Shown: positions 26,801 to 35,838, counted from the first letter of the stretch. The stretch: DNA of 64,000 bases from Salinigranum salinum (GCF_009176545.1 NZ_VTOJ01000002.1:1302001-1366000); one strand, 5' to 3'. The notes: generated from the letters alone by a model not told the origin. Made by a program: numbers and translations.

Positions 26801-27913
26801 TCAGTCGCTCGAAACCGGCTCGGCCCGCAGGACGTCGCGTTCGAGCCGGTCGGCGGCGTCGAGTCGGCACCGTCGCGCCTCGGCGGGCGTCAGGCTGTCG
26901 CCCACGTCGAGGTCGGGAGAGAGCGGGCGGTAGGCGTCGACGTCGAACCCCATCCGGTCGAGATACGAGCGGAGGGGTGTCGAGTCGAGGCCCGGATCGA
27001 TGGCGTCGTCGACGTGGCCGAGGACCGCGTCGAAGCCGGGCAGCACGATTTCGCCGTCCGAGACGTGGCCCCGGTCACCCTCGATACGGACCTCGGCGTC
27101 ACGGAGACCGTCGACGACCGAGGCGATGTCGTCGGCCAGACGGATCACCTGCGTCGGCAGCGCGGCGTCGGGCGAGCGCCACTCGACGGTACCGAACGTC
27201 TCGCGGAACTGGACGGGCGTCCAGATGGCGCTCTCGGGGTCGAAGTTCGCCTCGATCGTTCGCCGGTCGACCCCCGCGTCGACGGCGGCCGTCACGAAGT
27301 CGTCGTAACGCCGTTCGAGCCGTCGGTCCCACTCCGCGACGTCGTCGATGTACCGCCACAGCCAGCCCTGGTGTGGGACGTCGGCATACGCCATCCGGCG
27401 GTAGAGCAGCGACCGTGCCCCGGTCGCGAGACGGCTTCCGTCGAAGTACGGTGCGGAGTTGACGAGCGCCAGCGCGGGGTCGAGCGCGACCAGCGTGTTC
27501 AACTGGTCGACCGCACGGCCGGGCTGCTGTTCGACGTGGATGTGCGTCCCGGCACAGTGGCGGACGTACGCGAAGTCGTCGCCGACGACGCGGTTCTGCA
27601 CGCGCGTCCGGTCGCTCGGTCGTTCCCTGACGTCGTCGCCGGCGAGGGGTGTCCCGAGCGGGACGAGCCGCTTGCCGAGTTCGTCGGCCCGTTCGAGGAC
27701 GTCGCCGAGCCGGGCGAGCAGCTCGTCGCGCAACGCACGGGTCGTCTCACACGGTGTCGTCTTGATCTCGACGATCGGCTCGACGAACTCCGGTTCGACG
27801 CCCGGCGACACCCCGAGCAGGTCTCCGGGCGGTGTGAGCCGTCCCTCGTCGTCGACGACCCAGTATTCGACCTCGATGCTCCGCCGTATCGGCCCGGAAT
27901 GCTGTGCTGACAC
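26801..27913 (-). CDS. Glutamate-cysteine ligase family protein (GCS2)
   Basis: The 370-residue protein starts at a GTG at 27913 and opens with RRSIEVEYWVVDDEGRLTPP, the Glu-rich substrate and Mg site of GCS2 ligases. Further family features are EPEFVEPIVEIKTTPCET, GTHIHVEQQPG, RRMAYADVPHQGW and FGTVEWRSPDAALPTQ. Family members ligate glutamate to cysteine or other amines. Haloarchaea make gamma-glutamylcysteine, so this could be the enzyme or a paralogue. No neighbour clarifies the substrate. Confidence 0.85.
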   Translation of the reverse strand: MSAQHSGPIRRSIEVEYWVVDDEGRLTPPGDLLGVSPGVEPEFVEPIVEIKTTPCETTRALRDELLARLGDVLERADELGKRLVPLGTPLAGDDVRERPSDRTRVQNRVVGDDFAYVRHCAGTHIHVEQQPGRAVDQLNTLVALDPALALVNSAPYFDGSRLATGARSLLYRRMAYADVPHQGWLWRYIDDVAEWDRRLERRYDDFVTAAVDAGVDRRTIEANFDPESAIWTPVQFRETFGTVEWRSPDAALPTQVIRLADDIASVVDGLRDAEVRIEGDRGHVSDGEIVLPGFDAVLGHVDDAIDPGLDSTPLRSYLDRMGFDVDAYRPLSPDLDVGDSLTPAEARRCRLDAADRLERDVLRAEPVSSD

Positions 27914-28434
27914 GATCGTCTCGCCTCGGTGTCCGCTCGATGGCCGCGGTCGCCACTGCGACGACTGCCGGTGTCCGCTCCCGCATCGTCGGCAGTTCCT
28001 GGTTTCCGATACACAGGGACGCGGTGATAACTCTTTATCATCTGCCGCGATTGTACGAATGTAGAGCCACGAACGTCTGCTCATCACGCAAAAATTGCAG
28101 AATACCACCAGTTCTTTCGAGATGTCGGAGCAGATAGACCGCGCGTCGTGACGGGAGACGCCGACGGGCAGGAGATCCGGACAGCGGGCGGGGGTTGTCG
28201 TTCGGACGGAGAGAGTCGTTGGAGATCGAACGGCGAGTGGTCGGGAGAGAGCGAATATCGAACGGCGAGCGACAGCGTGAGAGGGACCGACGCGACGATC
28301 GAAGCCGGAAGCGCGTCGTCGGGAGGGAGGGGACTAGAAGACGAAGCCGAGGGGTGGGAAGTGAGCGCAGAGAACGGGGACAGAAGGACGGTGAACAGTA
28401 GGGGAGGATGAACGGCAGACGCGCCGAACGGGTG
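27914..28434. other. Intergenic region with purine-rich stretch
   Basis: No supportable complete gene. From 28038 to about 28150 DNA is AT-richer and a minus-strand frame reads VYLLRHLERTGGILQFLRDE, resembling the end of a winged-helix domain but without a start. From about 28160 to 28410 the plus strand is strongly purine-rich, with ATCGAACGGCGAG repeated at 28225-28237 and 28257-28269. Confidence 0.4.
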
Positions 28435-28926
28435 TCAGCCGAAGAGGCCGAGCGTCTGTCCGATGGAGACGCCGACACCGACGACGAACGTCTGTGGTGT
28501 CTGGCCCGAGAACTTGATGTCGTTGCTCCGGACGCCGTCACGGAACGCTGCGACGGGGTTGTCCGCCGAGGCGACGTCGGTCAGGGCTCGTCGCGAGGTC
28601 TTGACGACGAGCGTCGCGCCGTCGGGGTGCTTGCCCTCGCCCGTGGCCGTGATGCGCTTGTTCGCGTCGGTCTCGAACCAGTAGTAGGCGGTCTCGGAGC
28701 CGTCCTTCACCCGGACGGTGACGCGCTGGTTCTCCAGCAAACTGTTGCCGATACCGAGATCGAGCGATCCGGCGTTCTCGTTGTACTTCGGCACCATCTC
28801 GCTGAAGTCGTCGTACATGCTGTCTGCCCACGCGGGATCGGACTGCGCGGCGGCGGGGGCGGCGAGACTCGTCACGAGCGCGACCGAGAGGAGGACGGCG
28901 ACCGCGCTCTTCGTCGTGATAGTCAT
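28435..28926 (-). CDS. Secreted protein of unknown function
   Basis: The 163-residue protein has a clear Sec signal peptide (SAVAVLLSVALVTSLAAPAAAQ) cleaved after AQ. The mature part starts SDPAWADSMYDDFSEMVPKYNEN and contains ITATGEGKHPDGATLVVKTS, reminiscent of SCP2-type or sterol-carrier-like folds, then DGVRSNDIKFSGQT. It ends in the weakly hydrophobic TFVVGVGVSIGQTLGLFG. CTTATG near 28953 is at leaderless distance from ATG 28926. No enzyme motif is present. Confidence 0.75.
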   Translation of the reverse strand: MTITTKSAVAVLLSVALVTSLAAPAAAQSDPAWADSMYDDFSEMVPKYNENAGSLDLGIGNSLLENQRVTVRVKDGSETAYYWFETDANKRITATGEGKHPDGATLVVKTSRRALTDVASADNPVAAFRDGVRSNDIKFSGQTPQTFVVGVGVSIGQTLGLFG

Positions 28927-28996
28927 GTCACGAGGAACGTCGGGAGACGGCATAAGCGTTCTTCCCTCGTTATCAGGGGAGAAATCCGTGTCGGTG

Positions 28997-29917
28997 TCAG
29001 TCGACGTCGAACAGGCCGTCGAGGAAGACGAGCGCGTGTTCGACGGCACCCGCGTCGTCCAGGAGATCGAGATGGGTAGCCGGGACCCGCAGAAGGGTCG
29101 CGTCGGGGCGGTCGGCCACGGCGGCCTCGATCGCGTCGGCGTCGCCGACGTCGTCGTAGCTCCCGGCGACGAACAGCGCCGGACAGGTCACCTCGTCGAC
29201 GGGGGCGCTGTAGCGGGCGAGCGAGAGGAACGAGCGGGCGGGGACGTCGGGGATCGAGGCGAACCGGCGGTACGCGCCGCTGAACCCCGTGTCGGAGACC
29301 ACCGCGAGATCGGTGTCGTCGTCCGCAACGGGGACGGTGTGGGGGCCGACCCGGGGGAGGAGACTCTGTACCCGGTCGCGGACACCGGCGACGACCGCCC
29401 TCAGCACGGCTGGCAGGGGCCGTGCGCGGAGCAACGATCCGCCCGAGAGCACGGGGGCGACTGCCACGACGCCGCGAACGCGCGGGTCGTCCGCGACGAC
29501 CGAGAGCGCGTACGCGCCGCCGAGCGAGTGTCCCCAGAGCACGAGTCGGCCCGTGTCGACGCCGTCGAGGCCGCGGACGCGCGCGACGGCCTCCTCCCAG
29601 TCGGCTACCCCCCGCGACGGCGAGAGGAGCCCGCGCGGGGTCCCCTCGCTGTCGCCGACGCCCCGGTAGTCGAAGACGAACGCGGCGTAGCCGTGTTCGG
29701 CGAACCGCTCGGCCAGCGACCGCAACGTCTCTCGTGGCAGCGCGAGCCCGCCGGCCATCACGACGACGGGTGCGTCCGCCGGACGGTCGGGTCGGTAGAG
29801 CCACCCCGTACAGGCGTCGCCACCGCTCTCGAACGTGACGGTGACGCGGGAGTAGTCGAACGTCGAGGGCCGTCCGTCGAGCCGGGCGCGCGGACGCCGC
29901 CGGGCGGCGCGGTTCAC
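28997..29917 (-). CDS. Alpha/beta hydrolase
   Basis: The 306-residue protein starts at a GTG that overlaps the preceding stop (GTGA). It has the alpha/beta hydrolase fold: oxyanion region VVVMAGGLALPRE, nucleophile elbow LWGHSLGGAYAL with S131, the acid region LFVAGSYDDVGD and catalytic His in VPATHLDLLDD. FDYRGVGDSEGTPRG is typical of dienelactone-hydrolase or lysophospholipase-like members. It should be a cytoplasmic esterase or peptidase; the substrate is unknown. It is translationally coupled to the small gene upstream. Confidence 0.9.
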   Translation of the reverse strand: MNRAARRRPRARLDGRPSTFDYSRVTVTFESGGDACTGWLYRPDRPADAPVVVMAGGLALPRETLRSLAERFAEHGYAAFVFDYRGVGDSEGTPRGLLSPSRGVADWEEAVARVRGLDGVDTGRLVLWGHSLGGAYALSVVADDPRVRGVVAVAPVLSGGSLLRARPLPAVLRAVVAGVRDRVQSLLPRVGPHTVPVADDDTDLAVVSDTGFSGAYRRFASIPDVPARSFLSLARYSAPVDEVTCPALFVAGSYDDVGDADAIEAAVADRPDATLLRVPATHLDLLDDAGAVEHALVFLDGLFDVD

Positions 29918-30318
29918 GACTCCGCCTCCGCTTCGCCGTCGCCGTCGTCGCCGCTGGTCCCGTCCGCACCCTCGCCGGACGCGTGGTCGAGCGTGTCGAG
30001 GACGCGCTCGGAGAAGTCCTCCTCGCTGAGCCGGTACTCGACGAGGCCCGTGATCCACTCGGGTTCGATGTGCCACGTGCCGAGCACGTCGTCGTCCGAT
30101 CGGAGCACGGTCACATCGACGCGTCGTGGCGACCAGTCGTCGTCCTCGGCGAGATCGATGAACGTGTTGCACGCACGACCCATCTCCTGGTGGTCGACGC
30201 GCGTCCCCGGGAACGCCGTGAGGTACGCGATATCGATAGTCTCACCCCGCGAGATCGACTCGACGCTGATCGCGTTACTTCGCAGTTCGCCCTCGAGACC
30301 GTCGATCACGTCGGACAT
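29914..30318 (-). CDS. Small acidic conserved haloarchaeal protein
   Basis: The 134-residue protein from ATG 30318 begins MSDVIDGLEGELRSNAISVE and has alternating strands and helices (ETIDIAYLTAFPG, MGRACNTFIDLAEDDDW, VDVTVLRSDDDVLGTWHIEP) then a Gly/Asp/Glu tail. It has no motif I can assign. Its stop overlaps the hydrolase GTG by four bases, so the pair is an operon. Confidence 0.75.
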   Translation of the reverse strand: MSDVIDGLEGELRSNAISVESISRGETIDIAYLTAFPGTRVDHQEMGRACNTFIDLAEDDDWSPRRVDVTVLRSDDDVLGTWHIEPEWITGLVEYRLSEEDFSERVLDTLDHASGEGADGTSGDDGDGEAEAES

Positions 30319-30762
30319 GTCCACCACTATGTCAGGGGATGGCTAAATCCTTGCCGCGCGACGACCGACGTGGACCGCTCCCGGTCGGACGGTGTGAGAC
30401 GTTCCTCACGGTCGCGTTGGGAGCGTCGAGACGGTTGGCGACCCGACGTATCGGTCGTCACGGGCGACGACTCGGCGGTCGATCGTCGCTGACGGACGTG
30501 TGAGCGGGCAGGGCCTCCGTCGAGTTCGTTCGGAGCTCGGTGAGAACAGACCACGGCCCGGAGCACGAGTGAGACGCCGCGAACCGGGACGTCACTGCTG
30601 CCCAAAAACGTCACTGCTGCCGGAAGAGTGTCGGGGCTTCGGGACCCGGTGGAGGGCGAACGGTCGCTCGTAAGGGAGTGCCCGGTCGGGTGCGGCCCGT
30701 GGGAGGGTCGTGTGGTGCCTCTGTCGGTGGGTGTCGCGTCGGAGTGGCCGGCAGCCTCGGTG
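30319..30762. other. Intergenic region, no gene seen
   Basis: Open frames here have no codon bias. The only structure is a direct repeat of ACGTCACTGCTGCC at 30589-30602 and 30608-30621, a 19-bp period with CAAAA between the copies. Confidence 0.45.
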
Positions 30763-30960
30763 TCAGCGGACCTCTTCGAGCGGGACCGCACAGTCGCGGT
30801 CGATGGTGATCCACTGAGTCGAGAGCGATTCGGGGTCGTCCGCGAACACTGTGACCTCGGTCGGGGAGTCGTCGTCGTCGTAGAGATACTCGAGGTCGAA
30901 CTGCGGCAGTTCCTCGAGATGGGCGGACTGGCTCTGTTCCGACGGTTCGATGGCGCTCAT
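30763..30960 (-). CDS. Small DUF7511-like protein
   Basis: The 65-residue acidic protein contains FDLEYLYDDDDSPTEVTVFA, then a short helix and STQWITIDRDCAVPLEEVR. The order of a short beta pair followed by a TxWITxxxxxxVxLxEMR-like end matches small haloarchaeal proteins that I associate with DUF7511, from memory. ATG 30960 was chosen over an upstream in-frame ATG because codon bias begins here. A TATA-like element read on the minus strand at 31058-31065 could serve it with a leader of about 75 bases. Confidence 0.65.
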   Translation of the reverse strand: MSAIEPSEQSQSAHLEELPQFDLEYLYDDDDSPTEVTVFADDPESLSTQWITIDRDCAVPLEEVR

Positions 30961-31333
30961 GTTCCTGTGTTGTGTGTCCCGGCCGGGGGCGGTGGGTATG
31001 GTGTGAGTCTGCGTCGGTGCCCCCGTTCCAGGCACAGTACCACCTCCGGCCTTTCAGTATATAAACGTGTGCCACCAGTTATCGTGGGTGAGAACCCAGT
31101 AGTCGGACGTCGGCAGGACACGTATTTTTTAACGAAAATCGTCCTCATGCGAGAGAATCGGATAGAACCGACGAGGCCGCGCCGACCCGGTCGGGCGTGG
31201 CCGGGGGTTCCGTAGCCACGGAGCCGTCGCTGGTGGACGGGGACGATCGCCGCGCGAGTGGCGACCCACAGTATAAGCCGCTCGCTCACCGAGAGTCCGA
31301 TACCGACGCGGGCACGACGTCCGCCACTTCCGC
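30961..31333. other. Intergenic region with TATA element, GNRA hairpin and T-run
   Basis: TATATAAA at 31058-31065 is a strong TATA box usable on either strand. TGGGT (31085-31089) and ACCCA (31094-31098) flank a GAGA tetraloop, and a run of six T lies at 31125-31130. A short transcript is possible. No protein gene is supportable. Confidence 0.4.
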
Positions 31334-33100
31334 ATGACGCTCACCGTTTCACTCTCGCAACTCGATCCGACGACGGGGGACATCGACGGCAACACCGCGC
31401 TCGTCCGCGACGCGTACGACCACGCCGCCGCCGACGGCGCCGACATCGTCGTCTTCCCGGAGATGGTGCTCACGGGCTACTGTATCCTCGACCTCGTCGA
31501 AGACGACACGTTCGTCGACTACAACCGGGAGGCGCTCGACGAGATCGCCGCTCACACTGGTTCGACGGCCGCGGTCGTCGGCTTCGTCGACCGCGCGGGC
31601 GACGACCGGTACAACGCCGCCGCCGTCTGCCAGCACGGCGAAGTCCGAGGGATCAGCCACAAGGTCCTCCTACCGAACTACCGCTACTTCGACGACGAAC
31701 GCTACTTCGAGCCGGGCGAACGGGTCACCCCCGTCGACGTCTCCCTCGAGGGCGGATCGTGTTCGCTCGGCGTCTCCGTCTGTGAGGACATGTGGGACGC
31801 CGACTACGACCGCCGGCCGGTCAGAGAACTCGCCGACGCGGGCGCGGACCTGATCGTGAACCTCAACGCGTCGCCGTTCGAGGTCGGGAAGCGAGCGGAA
31901 CGAGCCGCGACGATCCGCGACCACGTCGCCGCGACCGGCGTCCCGCTGTTGTACGTCAACACGGCGGGCGTCGCGGACGTGGGACGGAACGTCATCGTCT
32001 TCGACGGCGACTCGCTCGCCGTGGACGCTGGGGGGGCCGTCGTCGCCCGTGGCGCGCAGTTCGACACGGACCTGGTATCCGTGGCGTTCGACGACGACGG
32101 CGTCGGGAGCCACGTGTCAGGTGGGGTCGCGGGCGAGAACGGCCCACTCGTCCCGGGCGGCGAGCCGGTCGAACCCGAGCGCCGCGAGCGCGAACTGTTC
32201 GAGGCGCTGGCGTTCGGGCTCCGCGAGTACGCCGACAAGACGGGGTTCGAGACCGTGATCGAATCCGTCTCGGGCGGGATCGACTCCTCGCTCGGCCTCG
32301 CGATCTGCGTCGAGGCGCTCGGGGCCGAGAACGTCGTCGCCTACAACCTCCCCTCCGCGGTGAACACGGAGACGACGAAGGGCAACGCCGCGAGACTGGC
32401 CGAGAACCTCGGCGTCGACTACCGCGTCGTCCCCGTCCAGTCGGCGTACGACGTGCTCCTCGACACGTACGAGACGCACGTCGGGCCGGTGTCGCACGGC
32501 GTCGCGAAGGAGAACGTCTACGCGCGCGTGCGTGGCCTGCTGCTGATGCTCGCCTCGAACGACTCGGGCGGGCTGCTCGTGACGAACGGCAACGAGACCG
32601 AGATGGCGCTCGGCTACGTGACGCTGTACGGCGACGCCTGCGGTGGCCTGTCGATCCTGGGCGACCTCTCGAAGCGCGACGTCTACGACGTCGCCGCGTA
32701 CGTCAACGAGCGCGCCGGGGAGGAGGTCATTCCCCACGAAGTGTTCGAGATCCCGCCGTCGGCGGAGCTGAGCCAGGACCAGGTCGATCCCTTCGACTAC
32801 GACGTCGTCTCGCCCGTCGTCAGCGACCTCCTCGAGGGACGGCTGAGCCCCGCCGAGATCGTCGCGCGGTTCGAGCGCCGGAGTCTCGACGAGAGCCGGT
32901 ACCGGCCGGACGACGAGGGCCGAACCGTGTACGACAAACTCGACGCCGACGCCTTCGCCGACGTGGTGTACGACACCTACCGGCGGATGAAGCGGAACAC
33001 GTTCAAGCGCGTCCAGACGCCGCCGGTCGTCGCCGTCTCGAGCCGGGCGTTCGGCACCGACTTCCGCGAGCCGATCATCGACGGGTGGGACGGGGCGTAG
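31334..33100 (+). CDS. nadE: Glutamine-dependent NAD+ synthetase
   Basis: The 588-residue enzyme makes NAD+ from deamido-NAD+ with glutamine as nitrogen donor. The N-terminal nitrilase-type glutaminase has the triad E43 (FPEMVLTGY), K110 (HKVLLPNY) and C150 (SVCEDMW). The C-terminal synthetase domain has the PP-loop SGGIDSS at 313-319, then GNETEMALGYVTLYGD and the conserved end YRRMKRNTFKRVQTPPVVAV. Both domains look intact. Many haloarchaea carry only the short ammonia-dependent form, so this bacterial-style two-domain version is notable. It lies alone on the plus strand. Confidence 0.95.
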   Translation: MTLTVSLSQLDPTTGDIDGNTALVRDAYDHAAADGADIVVFPEMVLTGYCILDLVEDDTFVDYNREALDEIAAHTGSTAAVVGFVDRAGDDRYNAAAVCQHGEVRGISHKVLLPNYRYFDDERYFEPGERVTPVDVSLEGGSCSLGVSVCEDMWDADYDRRPVRELADAGADLIVNLNASPFEVGKRAERAATIRDHVAATGVPLLYVNTAGVADVGRNVIVFDGDSLAVDAGGAVVARGAQFDTDLVSVAFDDDGVGSHVSGGVAGENGPLVPGGEPVEPERRERELFEALAFGLREYADKTGFETVIESVSGGIDSSLGLAICVEALGAENVVAYNLPSAVNTETTKGNAARLAENLGVDYRVVPVQSAYDVLLDTYETHVGPVSHGVAKENVYARVRGLLLMLASNDSGGLLVTNGNETEMALGYVTLYGDACGGLSILGDLSKRDVYDVAAYVNERAGEEVIPHEVFEIPPSAELSQDQVDPFDYDVVSPVVSDLLEGRLSPAEIVARFERRSLDESRYRPDDEGRTVYDKLDADAFADVVYDTYRRMKRNTFKRVQTPPVVAVSSRAFGTDFREPIIDGWDGA

Positions 33101-33120
33101 GCGACGACCGGGCCGGGAAC

Positions 33121-33170
33121 GCGGGTCGACACGGGTCGACGCGGATCGTCACAGGTCGACGTGAGTTGAC
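33121..33170. repeat. Five tandem 10-bp degenerate repeats
   Basis: After nadE lie five consecutive 10-mers related to RCGGGTCGAC: GCGGGTCGAC, ACGGGTCGAC, GCGGATCGTC, ACAGGTCGAC and GTGAGTTGAC. The period is exact with no indels. It falls in the 207-bp spacer before the MFS gene. Confidence 0.6.
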
Positions 33171-33307
33171 GCGAACCGTTCCTTGATACGGCCCGGGGGC
33201 GTCGGCCACAGCAGTGATACGACGGGCCCGCTGGACGACGCCGGCAGACACCGACAACGACGAGGTGAGTCGCGAACTCACCCCGCACGCACGACACGCT
33301 CTCCACG

Positions 33308-34522
33308 ATGCGGACGGCTGAGAAGACGCTCCGCGGGTTGCGGGGCGACGGTCGCGGCTGGACGCTCCTCATCGTGGCGGCCGGCTGGCTCTTCATCAGC
33401 GGCTTCCGGGTGGTGCTCCCGGCGCTCCTCCCGCAGATCAAAGCCGACTTCGCCATCGACAACGCGAGCGCGGGCTTCGCGCTGACGGTGCTCTGGCTGG
33501 TGTACGCCAGCCTCCAGTTCCCGGCTGGGCTGACGGCCGACCGGATCGGCGAGCGACGCCTCCTCGTCGTGGGAGCAGTCGCCGGGGCGATCGCGATCGG
33601 GACGTTCTACTTCTCGCCGCCGTTCACGCTGTTCCTCCTCGCCTGTGCGCTGTTCGGCGTCGGCTCCGGGCTGTTCGGAACCCCCCGCGACATGCTCCTC
33701 TCGCGGCGCTATCCGGACGCGGACAGTACGGCGTACAGCGTGACGTTCGCCGCCGGAAGCCTCGGCGCGGCGGTGCTCCCGTTCGTCGCCACCGCCGTCG
33801 CGAGCCGCTGGGGGTGGCGGCTCGCCGTCGTGTGGCTCTTCGTCCCGATGCTCCTCGTCAGCGTCGGGCTGTGGTGGGCCGTCTCGTCGACGCCGGCGAA
33901 CGCGACGACCGACCGGCTGTCGGCCCGGGAGACGGTCCGGCGGACCGCCGGGGCGCTGACCGATCGGTCCGTGGTCTTCGCGAGCCTCGCCATGATCGTC
34001 TTCGTCTTCACCTACCAGGCGCTCGTCGCCTTCCTCCCGACCTACCTCGTCGAAGTGAAAGGGATCGACCAGGGGATCGCCGCCGCACTGTTCGGCCTGC
34101 TGTTCGTCGTCGGTGCCGTCGTCCAGCCGGTCGTGGGACACTTCGCGGACCGGTACCGGGAACGGACGGTCGTCCTGCTGGTGATCCTCTTTTCCACCGT
34201 GAGCCTGCTCGCCCTCCCGTTCGCGGAGGGGGTCGTCGCCCTCTCCGTGCTCGTCCCCCTCCTAGGCGTCCGTATCGCGGCCGCCCCGCTCGCGAGCGCG
34301 TTCATCGTCCGAGAGCTCCCGACGCAGGTGCAGGGGGCGGGCTGGGGGCTCATCCGGACGCTCTTCTTCGCCCTCGGCGCCACCGGCTCGTCCGTGATGG
34401 GCCTGTTCGGTGACGCGGGGCTGTTCGACGCCGGCTTCGTGCTGCTGGCCGGGCTGACGGGGGTGGCGGCGGTGGTCTGGCTCCGGATCCGGTGGGACGA
34501 GGGAGACCGCTCCGACGGTTAG
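33308..34522 (+). CDS. MFS transporter
   Basis: The 404-residue membrane protein has about twelve helices. Loop 2-3 carries the major-facilitator signature ADRIGERRLLVVG, and the mirrored loop 8-9 has HFADRYRERTVVLL. ALPQIKADFAIDNASAGFAL near the N-terminus fits organic-anion or sugar-type permeases. It should export or import a small solute; the direction cannot be told. Its stop overlaps the convergent amidase stop by four bases. Confidence 0.92.
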   Translation: MRTAEKTLRGLRGDGRGWTLLIVAAGWLFISGFRVVLPALLPQIKADFAIDNASAGFALTVLWLVYASLQFPAGLTADRIGERRLLVVGAVAGAIAIGTFYFSPPFTLFLLACALFGVGSGLFGTPRDMLLSRRYPDADSTAYSVTFAAGSLGAAVLPFVATAVASRWGWRLAVVWLFVPMLLVSVGLWWAVSSTPANATTDRLSARETVRRTAGALTDRSVVFASLAMIVFVFTYQALVAFLPTYLVEVKGIDQGIAAALFGLLFVVGAVVQPVVGHFADRYRERTVVLLVILFSTVSLLALPFAEGVVALSVLVPLLGVRIAAAPLASAFIVRELPTQVQGAGWGLIRTLFFALGATGSSVMGLFGDAGLFDAGFVLLAGLTGVAAVVWLRIRWDEGDRSDG

Positions 34523-35838
34523 CCGTCGGACGCGCCCCCCAGCGCCGCGTCGATCAACCCCGCCCAGGCCAGCAGGCGCTCGTCCGATCCGAACGAGGCG
34601 GTACACTGGACGCCGACCGGAAGTCCGTCGACCGTGCTCCCGGGGACCGCAACCGCGGGCACGCCGGCGTGCGTCCACGGGAGATTCATCACCGGGTCAC
34701 CGGTCGTGTCGATCCCCTCCGGGGCGGGTCCCGGGGCTCCGGGACTGACCCACACGTCGATGTCGTGGTCGGCCGCCGCCTCCGCAAGCGACTCCCGGAG
34801 GTCGTGCCGACCGGCCCGGGCGTCGGCGACCGTCCCGACGGGGACGTCCCGGCCCTCGCGGAGCATCGCAGCCGTGCTGTCGGCGTACCGGTCGGGGTAC
34901 GTGTCGAGCCACTCCTGGTGTTCGAGCGCGGCCTCCGCAGCCATGAGGTCCGTATGCCGGTCGTTGATCGCCTCGATCGCCTCGAAGGCGTCCACCCGCA
35001 CTCGTCGGATCTCGAACCCGGCCGCGTCGAGCGTCGCGAGGTGTTCCTCGAACGCGGCCCGCCCCGCGTCCGACGCCTGTGAGAGGTACGCTCCGTCGGG
35101 GACGCCGAGAACCGGGTGATCGCTGTCTTTCGGGTCATCCGGCGGGAGCCAGTCGTCGAGACAGACCGCAGCCGCAGCATACATCCCCGCGACGTCCTGT
35201 GTGAACAGGCCGACGTGGTCGAGCGACGGCGACAGCGGGAGGAGGCCGTCGAGCGGGATCCGGCCGTAGCTCGGTTTGAAGCCGACGACCCCGCAGAACG
35301 ACGCCGGGCGGATCACCGACCCGATCGTCTGCGTCCCAAGCGCCAGCGGGCACATCCCCGCGGCGACGGCGGCCGCCGAGCCACTGCTCGACCCGCCGGG
35401 CGTGTGGGAGAGGTTGTGGGGGTTCCGCGTCGGTCCCGGCTCGAAGTAGGCGAACTCGGTCGTCACGGTCTTGCCGAACACGAGCGCACCGGCCCGGCGG
35501 AGGGCGGTCACGACTGCCGCCTCGGGACCGACCAGTTCGCCAGCAGGGAGGTCTGATCCCCCGCGCGTCGGGAGGCCGTCGACGTGGAAGACGTCTTTGA
35601 CCCCCACCGGGACGCCGTAGAGGGGTGGTCGATCCGCCGGCTCGGGATACCGTTCGGCCAGCGCCGCCGCCTCGGCCACCAGCCACTCGCGCTCCTTCGG
35701 ACCGTCCACCCACGCCCGGACGTCCGACTCGACCGCGTCGACTCGCCCGCACCGTTCGGCGACGTACGCCGTCGCCGCCGTGCGTCCCTCGCGGAGAGCG
35801 GCGATTGCCTCGCCCAGCGGTGCCGGTGCGACGGTCAC
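34519..35838 (-). CDS. Amidase (amidase signature family)
   Basis: The 439-residue hydrolase has the Ser-cisSer-Lys triad of the family: K81 in YGVPVGVKDVFHVDG, the Gly/Ser-rich loop PGGSSSGSAAAVAAG (148-154 region) and the nucleophile S174 in GTQTIGSVIRPASFCGVVG. The C-terminal part contains NLPWTHAGVPAVAVPGS and DGLPVGVQC. It would hydrolyse amides such as allophanate, indole-acetamide or nicotinamide-like compounds; the GatA role is unlikely because no gat partner is present. It ends against the MFS gene and no operon is seen. Confidence 0.92.
   Translation of the reverse strand: MTVAPAPLGEAIAALREGRTAATAYVAERCGRVDAVESDVRAWVDGPKEREWLVAEAAALAERYPEPADRPPLYGVPVGVKDVFHVDGLPTRGGSDLPAGELVGPEAAVVTALRRAGALVFGKTVTTEFAYFEPGPTRNPHNLSHTPGGSSSGSAAAVAAGMCPLALGTQTIGSVIRPASFCGVVGFKPSYGRIPLDGLLPLSPSLDHVGLFTQDVAGMYAAAAVCLDDWLPPDDPKDSDHPVLGVPDGAYLSQASDAGRAAFEEHLATLDAAGFEIRRVRVDAFEAIEAINDRHTDLMAAEAALEHQEWLDTYPDRYADSTAAMLREGRDVPVGTVADARAGRHDLRESLAEAAADHDIDVWVSPGAPGPAPEGIDTTGDPVMNLPWTHAGVPAVAVPGSTVDGLPVGVQCTASFGSDERLLAWAGLIDAALGGASDG

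Noticed and set aside
28148..28411. Plus-strand frame of 87 codons in the purine-rich stretch
   Set aside because: The composition is Ser/Gly/Glu/Arg low complexity caused by purine bias and third positions show no coding signal.
30628..31215. Plus-strand frame of 195 codons
   Set aside because: It is antisense to the DUF7511-like gene and its product is low-complexity.
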